Source: Thermoproteota archaeon (GTDB taxonomy: Archaea > Thermoproteota > Methanomethylicia > Nezhaarchaeales > WYZ-LMO8). Taken from it: a stretch of 19,522 nt of DNA. The stretch lies in assembly GCA_011605835.1 (NCBI GenBank), contig JAAOZJ010000085.1, positions 1 to 19,522 on the forward strand, read 5' to 3'. Of this stretch, positions 14,147 through 19,522 are shown in pieces. Both the position numbers and the translations under genes were made by a program. Each line of letters starts with the position of its first letter. Within the stretch, counting starts at the first letter, position 1. The notes beneath the pieces were generated by a model. It had not been told where the DNA came from, did no database searches, and worked only from the letters and a program-made list of their open reading frames with translations.

Positions 14147-15098
14147 TCATATCACCGAAAACGTATTTTCTAAATACTCTATAGTATAGTTCTCTGATCG
14201 TGAACTGACTGACATTTAGTAGAGAGCTTAAGGACTTTTGCGTCAATACATCTTTCCAATGATGTTTCAAAACTAAGATCTTGTCGGCGGTGTATATGGC
14301 CGTGGCCACGAGCGACAGGGGGCTTTTATTGCACTTGACTTTCTTGAGTAACGCGGAGGCCTCGGCGTAAAGTTCTCTCGAATACAAGAGAAGGTCTATG
14401 TTATTTCTTGACAGTCTCTCCTTGACCTTCTCGTCACGCATTATCTTTCTTATGGCGGTAGACAACAGCTCCTCCGGCTTCCTTGGCCTTAGAACGACGC
14501 CCACGCCCTTTCTTAGAAGGAAAATTGCCTTGAAGATGTCGCTAAATGATATGTTAATGCCCATTTTCCTTAAGTGGATAACTATCTGCCTTAAAGTTAG
14601 GTCGCCCTTCCTATACCTCTCCCTTATAGCTACGTAGAAGCTAGCTGTCATCAACGCTATGTGATTCTTTCTAATGCTCCTCAACTTCAAAGCGACGTCA
14701 TAGTATATCTCTAGAGCCCTCCTCCTGATGCTCAACGACAACTGTACTGGAAGTAACGAACATAGAGACAACAAAACGGCATAAGCCCTTCGAACTGCTC
14801 TTATCGAGACCTTATCTATGTAGTACCGCTGGACGAAATCTAACCTACTGAAATGCTCTATCATCTTTGTCTTTTCGACACAATTGCTACCTATGTTGCG
14901 CCAACATATCGGCACTTTAAAGGGCGTTTTGTTGAGCACCTCGAAATGCTGCGTCCCTCTGTTGCCATCGGCCTTGGGTCGGCGGGGCAAGACCGTTCTG
15001 ACTCCTTCGTAAACGAGACCGCAATCCTCACAAACATATTCTCCATCTTTCGAGATGATCAGCGTTCCGCCGCACTCCTCACAAGTCGTCCTGTGCAA
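14136..15098 (-). CDS. Divergent TFIIB-like transcription factor (TFB)
   Basis: A protein of 320 residues with TFB architecture: an N-terminal zinc ribbon (C6, C9, C23, C26), a linker, and two cyclin-like repeats (about 90-200 and 210-315). The second repeat ends in a recognisable helix-turn-helix, TQKSLSSLLNVSQFTIRELY. TFB recruits RNA polymerase to TBP-bound promoters. The B-reader region is not normal: the conserved RVGAP-type and HD-G-L elements of standard TFB are absent between residues 40 and 80, and the core is unusually rich in arginine and leucine. It is therefore probably an extra, specialised TFB rather than the housekeeping one. The start is TTG at 15098, the only start that keeps the zinc ribbon; GGTGAT lies five bases upstream. 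Confidence 0.8.
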   Translation of the reverse strand: MHRTTCEECGGTLIISKDGEYVCEDCGLVYEGVRTVLPRRPKADGNRGTQHFEVLNKTPFKVPICWRNIGSNCVEKTKMIEHFSRLDFVQRYYIDKVSIRAVRRAYAVLLSLCSLLPVQLSLSIRRRALEIYYDVALKLRSIRKNHIALMTASFYVAIRERYRKGDLTLRQIVIHLRKMGINISFSDIFKAIFLLRKGVGVVLRPRKPEELLSTAIRKIMRDEKVKERLSRNNIDLLLYSRELYAEASALLKKVKCNKSPLSLVATAIYTADKILVLKHHWKDVLTQKSLSSLLNVSQFTIRELYYRVFRKYVFGDMNEE

Positions 15099-15252
15099 TT
15101 ATAATCACCAAGGCTCACCACCAGAAGCCCAAAGTTAAGGTTTACGTTGTACTTGTTAAATGAGCACCGACAACAAAATACTAGAAGAAGAGCATGTGCG
15201 TACTAATTGAGTTTTAGAACCGTAGGCAGAGAGGGGTCAGTGAAAGTGTGCC
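15099..15252. other. 154-nt spacer upstream of TFB
   Basis: The longest spacer near the TFB gene. On the minus strand, CCTTAACTTTGG and CATTTAACAAG are possible promoter elements for TFB. I see no convincing hairpin, C/D-box pair or short reading frame with a ribosome-binding sequence. Confidence 0.4.
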
Positions 15253-15630
15253 CTACAACGACTTTATCCCTAGGTAAATTCTGTCTCCTGCCTTGAACTT
15301 TTTATGAAGCCCCTTGCCCTCTATCCTGACTTGGAGCCCTCCGATCGATCCGTATACAAGGGCCCTCCCCTCTTTCCCGCTCTTGGCCCTTTCGACGTTA
15401 TATATCGTGCACAAGAACAACCCATTTACATCATGCTCGATGCTGGGGTCAGTGCTTATGATTAGGCGTGCCCTCTCCCCCTCCTTTAATTGGATGAGGG
15501 AGCGAGGGACCTCTAAACTGATGCTGATGGCCTCTTGAGCAACGAACTTGACAATGTTCAGGTCTCTCAGTTCGCCCCTCTCTATCTTACTAACTTCAGC
15601 CTCGACGTCCATCAATATCTCGCCCGTCAC
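15253..15630 (-). CDS. rpo8: RNA polymerase subunit Rpo8 (RpoG, Rpb8 homolog)
   Basis: A protein of 125 residues that fits the small OB-fold Rpo8 subunit known from Crenarchaeota and Korarchaeota. The strongest signature is the C-terminus: VYGSIGGLQVRIEGKG followed by FKAGDRIYLGIKSL, equivalent to the SFGGL and GD-YL-IK elements of Rpb8. The middle section RLIISTDPSIEHDVNGLFLC would hold the variable loop. The GTG at 15630 or the ATG at 15612 could be the start; GGCGAG precedes the ATG by six bases. The gene is divergent from SmAP and shares its AT-rich promoter block. Confidence 0.78.
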   Translation of the reverse strand: MTGEILMDVEAEVSKIERGELRDLNIVKFVAQEAISISLEVPRSLIQLKEGERARLIISTDPSIEHDVNGLFLCTIYNVERAKSGKEGRALVYGSIGGLQVRIEGKGLHKKFKAGDRIYLGIKSL

Positions 15631-15660
15631 GCAAGTACACCCGCAAACATAGATGCCTCG

Positions 15661-15677
15661 AAAATATAAATTAATTT
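15661..15677. promoter_or_regulatory. Shared divergent promoter block of rpo8 and SmAP
   Basis: A 17-base run made only of A and T (AAAATATAAATTAATTT) lies in the 97-nt divergent spacer. On the plus strand AAATATAAA would give a SmAP leader of about 36 nt containing GAGGTG (15713-15718). On the minus strand TTTATATTTT would give an rpo8 leader of about 10-25 nt. No other TATA-like element is as good in this spacer. Confidence 0.55.
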
Positions 15678-15727
15678 GTAGGTCCCTTACAACTCTACGC
15701 CTGATAAAGAGCGAGGTGTCATAGAAG

Positions 15728-16174
15728 GTGAGTAGCTTTCAACCCTTGGCCGCGCGGAGGTTTTCGACGGAATTGTCCTCCCTCTTAGACAAGAAAGTGA
15801 AAGTAATCACAGCAAGCGGGTCGTCTTACGAGGGCAAGCTCGTAGCCTACGATCAAAACACTTTAACACTCATCCTGGCAAACGCTAAAGACGATAAGGG
15901 GGGCACATACGCGAGAGTGCTCATCAATGGCCATCACGTAGCTCAGATCCTAAGGCTGGAGGAACCCTTCGATCTCAAGGGCTTGGCTGAAGCCCTCGAA
16001 AAAGCCTTTCCTAATATGGTGGTCTTACACGAAGACGCTGGGGTCATAACTGTGATGGACAGGGTTCGAGTAACTGAAGCGGGCGTAGTTGAGGGCTCGG
16101 GGCCAATAGCCGAAAGGGTTAAGAAGATATTCGAGGAGTTCGTAGCGTCAAAACAATCTCAGAGTAAGGCGTGA
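15728..16174 (+). CDS. Sm-like protein with C-terminal domain (SmAP3/Lsm type)
   Basis: A protein of 148 residues. Residues 10-80 are an Sm fold: Sm1 KKVKVITASGSSYEGKLVAY with DQNTLTLILANA, and Sm2 YARVLINGHHVAQILRLEE. Residues 85-140 add an alpha/beta domain (LAEALEKAFPNMVVLHEDAG and MDRVRVTEAGVVEG). This two-domain layout matches the crenarchaeal SmAP3 group (Pyrobaculum SmAP3). Sm-like rings bind oligo-U and other RNAs and influence RNA metabolism. GTG start at 15728, nine bases after GAGGTG. It is followed after one base by the archaeosine transglycosylase gene, so the two are cotranscribed. Confidence 0.88.
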   Translation: MSSFQPLAARRFSTELSSLLDKKVKVITASGSSYEGKLVAYDQNTLTLILANAKDDKGGTYARVLINGHHVAQILRLEEPFDLKGLAEALEKAFPNMVVLHEDAGVITVMDRVRVTEAGVVEGSGPIAERVKKIFEEFVASKQSQSKA

Positions 16175-16175
16175 T

Positions 16176-17777
16176 ATGAGCTTTGAAGTATTAGACAAGG
16201 ACTTGGCGGGGAGGATAGGGAGGCTTAAAACAAGGAGGGGCGTAATAGAAACCCCCTACCTTTTTCCAGTCATAAATCCGTTTGATACCACGATAACGGT
16301 TAAGGACATCGAGGGACTGGGATTCAACGCGTTTATAACAAATATATTGCACGTGCGAAGAGCCTTGCAGGAACGCAAGGTAATTGATGTGCACGATTTG
16401 TTAGGCTTTCCTGGGCCGGTGATGACTGACTCAGGAGCTTATCAACTCCTGGTCTATGGAGAGGTCGACATTACTCCGGAAGAAGCCGTGGTCTTGCAAG
16501 AGAGGTGCGGTAGCGACATAGCAGTAATACTCGACTATCCTACAGGCACGACGTCTTATGATGAAGCTCTGCGTAGAGTAAACGAGACCATAGAAAGAGC
16601 GAGGGCTCTGCAACAAATCAAGAGCGACGAAACGGTGTTGTGGGTCGGGCCAGTTCAAGGGGCGCCGTACATAGACCTAGTACAGTACTGCGCTAAGCAA
16701 CTCTCGACACTGGACTTTGACATCTATGCCATAGGAAGCCCGACGACGATTATGGAAGCTTACAATTACGAATCGCTGGTCAACATAGTCTACGCCTCTA
16801 AAACTATACTGCCGCTAGGGAAGCCCGTTCACCTCTTCGGTGCTGGCCATCCGATGATGCTCTCGCTGGCCGTGGCGCTGGGTTGTGACCTCTTCGATTC
16901 CGCTTCCTACATTCTCTATGCTAAAGAAAACAGGTACATGACGCCCTATGGTACCTATAGACTCCAGGACTTAGGGTACTTCCCATGTTCTTGTCCTATA
17001 TGTTCGAAGCACTCGCCTCAAGAACTCAAGGAAATGCCATCAAACCCGCGGGTGAAATTGATAGCGTTGCACAACCTCTACGTGCTTGCAAGTGAGCTCA
17101 AGAGAATCAAGCAATCAATAAAGGAAGGCTCTCTATGGGAGTACGTCTCAATGAGGTCCAGGGCTCACCCGCGGCTTTTTCCTGCCTTTCTGAGGTTTAG
17201 AGAGTATAAGTCGTTTCTTGAACGCCTCGATCCTAGAACTAAACCTTCGTTATCGGGCCTCTTCTTTTACGACTTCCACGACGTCTTTAGGCCTGAAGTT
17301 GTGAGACATATTAAGAAGCTCAAGAACTGCTTAAGCGGCCTTCGGGGAAGGACATTAATTCTAGTTCCTAGAAAAGACACCCCGACCTTTAGAAGCTTCG
17401 TCGAGGGACTTATCAAGAAGGTCGACGAAATGTCTAAAGATGGTAAGGAAATCAAAGTGCTCTTTTACGACTATCCCTTTTCTCTAATCCCTATCGAGCT
17501 CGACGGATTTTTCCCCTTATCACAATACGAGGCGCCTTATGAGCTTGATCCACTATCCAAGGCCTATGTTAGTTCTAGGGTGGCAAAGCTTCTGAGGATC
17601 TTCGAACCCAGAGCTGTACTTCTTTACAATGACGTCGAGCGGTGGGGCAAATACGTTGAGATCGCGTGTAGGAAGTCATGTCGCGTCGTTAAGGTGCTTC
17701 GATCGAGAGAGCTCTACACGCCAGAAGATTTAGAGAATCTGTCACGTCTGGCAAGAGAGCTCGTCGAAGGCCAGTGA
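16176..17777 (+). CDS. tgtA: Archaeosine tRNA-guanine transglycosylase, without PUA domain
   Basis: A protein of 533 residues. The TIM-barrel catalytic domain has D85 in MTDSGAYQ and the nucleophile D241 in CDLFDSASY, and the zinc site is C271, C273, C276 and H299; all are in register with the Pyrococcus enzyme, offset by eight at the zinc site. It exchanges guanine at position 15 of tRNA for preQ0 on the way to archaeosine. The region after residue 340 matches the C1/C2 accessory domains, with FSLIPIELDGFFPLSQYEAP, but the chain stops about where the C-terminal PUA domain would begin. Crenarchaeal TGTs are often without this domain. ATG start one base after SmAP; tandem stop codons TGATAG at the end. 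Confidence 0.94.
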   Translation: MSFEVLDKDLAGRIGRLKTRRGVIETPYLFPVINPFDTTITVKDIEGLGFNAFITNILHVRRALQERKVIDVHDLLGFPGPVMTDSGAYQLLVYGEVDITPEEAVVLQERCGSDIAVILDYPTGTTSYDEALRRVNETIERARALQQIKSDETVLWVGPVQGAPYIDLVQYCAKQLSTLDFDIYAIGSPTTIMEAYNYESLVNIVYASKTILPLGKPVHLFGAGHPMMLSLAVALGCDLFDSASYILYAKENRYMTPYGTYRLQDLGYFPCSCPICSKHSPQELKEMPSNPRVKLIALHNLYVLASELKRIKQSIKEGSLWEYVSMRSRAHPRLFPAFLRFREYKSFLERLDPRTKPSLSGLFFYDFHDVFRPEVVRHIKKLKNCLSGLRGRTLILVPRKDTPTFRSFVEGLIKKVDEMSKDGKEIKVLFYDYPFSLIPIELDGFFPLSQYEAPYELDPLSKAYVSSRVAKLLRIFEPRAVLLYNDVERWGKYVEIACRKSCRVVKVLRSRELYTPEDLENLSRLARELVEGQ

Positions 17778-17794
17778 TAGCGATTTAATGCGTT

Positions 17795-18508
17795 TTAGAT
17801 GTACAGCGCGCTCATCTCAGTTACCTTTTCTTGCTTCCTCCTTAGACTTTCCTCAATCTCGGCCTCTATTCTTTGGGCATCTCTTATAAGCTGGTAGGTA
17901 TCCACTTTAACCCCATATATTTCACTGAAGTACTGAATGGCTATTGCGGCTGCCATGGGGTCGGGCCTTGAAACATTTGCGTAAGCTAATACGGCTAGAG
18001 CTGGAAAGTCAAGCTGCTCAAATTTCATGAGCATTAATGCTAAAGGGCCCGTTATGTAAAGGCCCTTGTCTAGTATTTTATACCCTAACTTGAGTACCTT
18101 GTCTACGGCCTTGGTCGTGGCAGCGAACTTTGCCTTTTCACTCTCTCCCTCTTTTCTAACCCTGAGATCGAGGCCACCTATGAGAAACGCCTCGACGAAC
18201 GTTTTAGACGTCCACTCGCATATCTTGTTTATGAACGCGTAGAGTTCTGGCATTGAAGGCATGAATTCCACCAACATGAAGATGAAGTTTTGATATCTGA
18301 AGAGCTGGATAGGGGTCGCGAGCCTGTTGTCCTCCATCCATACATAAGGGGGCATCCTCTTTAGAGTTACAAAGCCTAGAGGCTTGGCTTTCAACGCATA
18401 AATGATGTGTCTAACGGCTATGTACCCCGTGATACCCATTCCTTGGAACCCTGTAACGAATATGGGGTTCTTGGGTATGCCCTCCTTTAGTATGATGTTT
18501 ACTGCCAT
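17795..18508 (-). CDS. PAC2 family protein (proteasome assembly chaperone-like)
   Basis: A protein of 237 residues of the PAC2 superfamily. NPIFVTGFQGMGITGYIAVRH near the N-terminus and FMPSMPELYAFINKICEW with the following VEAFLIGGLDLR are typical, as is GPLALMLMKFEQLDFPALAVL. Eukaryotic PAC2 helps assemble the proteasome alpha ring; archaeal PbaA/PbaB-like relatives bind proteasomal or other complexes, but individual functions vary. The alpha subunit gene psmA lies 8.4 kb away in this window. ATG start with GAGGGG about nine bases upstream. The gene end is convergent with tgtA, 17 nt apart. Confidence 0.85.
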   Translation of the reverse strand: MAVNIILKEGIPKNPIFVTGFQGMGITGYIAVRHIIYALKAKPLGFVTLKRMPPYVWMEDNRLATPIQLFRYQNFIFMLVEFMPSMPELYAFINKICEWTSKTFVEAFLIGGLDLRVRKEGESEKAKFAATTKAVDKVLKLGYKILDKGLYITGPLALMLMKFEQLDFPALAVLAYANVSRPDPMAAAIAIQYFSEIYGVKVDTYQLIRDAQRIEAEIEESLRRKQEKVTEMSALYI

Positions 18509-18559
18509 GAAGCGTGCCCCCTCATAATATGTCGAAGCGCGAAGTTGAACTCAAGGGTA

Positions 18560-18572
18560 ATCCTTTAAGGAT
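18560..18572. promoter_or_regulatory. Inverted repeat ATCCTT-T-AAGGAT in the PAC2 promoter region
   Basis: A perfect inverted repeat with six-base arms around one central base, 52 nt before the PAC2 start. Its centre also reads as a TATA-like CCTTTAAGG on either strand. It may simply be a symmetric TATA/BRE, or an operator overlapping the promoter. Confidence 0.35.
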
Positions 18573-18658
18573 AAACTAAAACCTTTCGGCTTTATTAAAC
18601 CAACTATTCATGCCTTTCAAGCCCTCTTACTCTCCTCGACGTCTCCGGCGATGTTGGT

Positions 18659-18668
18659 CTATAAAATA
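18659..18668 (+). promoter_or_regulatory. TATA box for a leaderless transcript
   Basis: CTATAAAATA is centred about 27 nt before the ATG at 18692, exactly the spacing for transcription beginning at the start codon. No ribosome-binding sequence precedes that ATG, which supports leaderless translation. This is the best TATA match in the window. Confidence 0.6.
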
Positions 18669-18691
18669 CTTATGTTGAAAGCGATACGACG

Positions 18692-19522
18692 ATGAGCTCT
18701 CAATGTCTCAGCGAAGAATGTGTCAAAGTGCTGTCCAAGGATAGAAGGACGATAGTTGTCATGAAATGTCGATGGAATGAGCCCGATGTAATAAACAACG
18801 AGCTATGTAGGGGCCGGTTAATTTTAAGGTTATCATTATTGAACAAGAACTTGAAAGGTACCTCCCTTATAGTGCAAGAGAAGGACAAGCTGGTAGAATA
18901 TGATCCCTCAACTGTAAGGCTGTTAAGCGATTATTCTTACAAACTCTTTAAGATCAGGAAGGCGTTCACGAGATTTTGGGCAAGGCTATGTATCGACGAT
19001 CCTCGACATTCGCAATGTCAACGCCTTCACTCCTGTTCGTTATATAAGGTCGCTGCTGACTGCAAGGATGGTCTTTCTTTCTTCAAAGATCTGGGTATCG
19101 CTTATGTCGATCCTCTCGCCTTCTACAACTCCCTGCGCCTAGCCATCTCGAAGGCCGACAAGGTGCGGTGCAGGAACAAGAGGTGCGTCAGAGAATTCAA
19201 ATCCCTTTTGGAGCTTTCTTTAAAGGAAATCGAAGAGTCGCAATTGATTTCGTTGCTTAAAAACAATCAAAGCACCTTTGTAGGTGACGTCTATAAAGAT
19301 ATATTTCATCCGCGGAAAATCACAAGGGCGACGCACTTTAACTACCATTTAAAAGGACCGCCAATTGAAAGCTATGACGTCGACATCTTCCATGTTGAAA
19401 TATGTCGTTCTCGGTCATCAGAGCATATTTATTATGTGTCAATAAACTTGCCTTACGCATTGAAGTACCTATCTAACATGTTGATCGAGAGCATGAGCGA
19501 AAGAATCTTGGACGAGATGATA
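18692..19522 (+). CDS. N-terminal part of a putative type II/IV secretion or pilus ATPase
   Basis: An open frame of 277 codons that runs off the window end. The C-terminal visible part, GPPIESYDVDIFHVEI followed by HIYYVSINLPYALKYLSNML, resembles the domain preceding the RecA-like core in archaeal GspE/FlaI-type ATPases. Upstream is a cysteine-rich helical region: C104, C111, C117 and C126 (CIDDPRHSQC, then HSCSLYKVAADC) and further cysteines at 158 and 163, which could bind a metal or cluster. Such ATPases drive pilus, archaellum or secretion assembly at the membrane. The Walker motifs would lie beyond the window, so the call rests on weak N-terminal resemblance. The ATG at 18692 follows a well-placed TATA box. 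Confidence 0.45.
   Translation, partial: MSSQCLSEECVKVLSKDRRTIVVMKCRWNEPDVINNELCRGRLILRLSLLNKNLKGTSLIVQEKDKLVEYDPSTVRLLSDYSYKLFKIRKAFTRFWARLCIDDPRHSQCQRLHSCSLYKVAADCKDGLSFFKDLGIAYVDPLAFYNSLRLAISKADKVRCRNKRCVREFKSLLELSLKEIEESQLISLLKNNQSTFVGDVYKDIFHPRKITRATHFNYHLKGPPIESYDVDIFHVEICRSRSSEHIYYVSINLPYALKYLSNMLIESMSERILDEMI

Noticed and set aside
15099..15252. Possible small RNA in the TFB upstream spacer
   Set aside because: No C/D box pair, kink-turn pattern or stable hairpin was found by eye; promoter elements account for the space.
16408..16425. GTGATGACTGA, resembling the C and D boxes of a C/D guide RNA
   Set aside because: It lies inside the conserved catalytic region of TGT (VMTDSG), and the boxes are too close for a guide.
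1..19522. Defence island, CRISPR array, prophage or transposon
   Set aside because: No direct repeats, recombinase, nuclease toxin or Cas-like protein is visible; gene content is conserved housekeeping except for a few uncharacterised proteins.

Overview
The window is a dense archaeal chromosome segment. The exosome subunits Rrp4, Rrp41 and Rrp42, prefoldin, Alba, a TFIIB-type factor, ribosomal proteins S3Ae, L37Ae and L40e, and an archaeosine transglycosylase all mark it as Archaea. Alba together with an Rpo8 (RpoG) RNA polymerase subunit, frequent TTG and GTG starts, and TATA boxes placed for short or leaderless mRNAs point to the Thermoproteota (Crenarchaeota), probably a hyperthermophile of the Desulfurococcales type. 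Genus and species cannot be fixed from the sequence alone. Almost every base is genic, and I see no insertion sequence, CRISPR array or prophage.

Layout. (1) Positions 1-1394, plus strand: the 3' end of a RecJ-like DHH phosphoesterase gene, a Pcc1-family KEOPS subunit gene coupled to it, and ribosomal protein S3Ae. (2) 1490-3040: a radical SAM protein with a B12-binding-like N-terminal domain and unknown role. (3) 3087-13451, minus strand: fifteen codirectional genes with overlaps or gaps of at most about 35 nt. In reading order they are albA, a NusA-like KH protein, aspS, a PUA / APS-reductase-like / ferredoxin fusion, psmA, SBDS, rrp4, rrp41, rrp42, rpl37ae, a Brix/Imp4 protein, pcc1, prefoldin beta, a DUF3194 protein and a DHH-DHHA1 phosphoesterase. 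This is an extended form of the archaeal exosome-proteasome superoperon. (4) 13578-13847, plus: L40e and tRNA-Val(CAC). (5) 13826-15098, minus: a very divergent TFB and a small coupled protein whose stop codon lies inside the tRNA gene on the other strand. (6) 15253-17777: rpo8 (minus) divergent from a SmAP/Lsm gene and archaeosine tgt (plus), sharing one AT-rich promoter block. (7) 17795-18508, minus: a PAC2-family protein. (8) 18692 to the window end, plus: a 5' fragment of a gene that looks like the N-terminal part of an archaeal secretion/pilus ATPase.

The genes form an RNA- and protein-homeostasis island. RNA decay (exosome, DHH nucleases, SmAP), ribosome assembly (SBDS, Brix, ribosomal proteins), transcription (TFB, Rpo8, NusA-like), protein folding and breakdown (prefoldin, proteasome alpha, PAC2) and tRNA maturation (two Pcc1 paralogs, TGT, AspRS) lie together. 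The proteins least explained by known biology are the PUA/APS-reductase/ferredoxin fusion, the divergent TFB with its partner, and the radical SAM protein.
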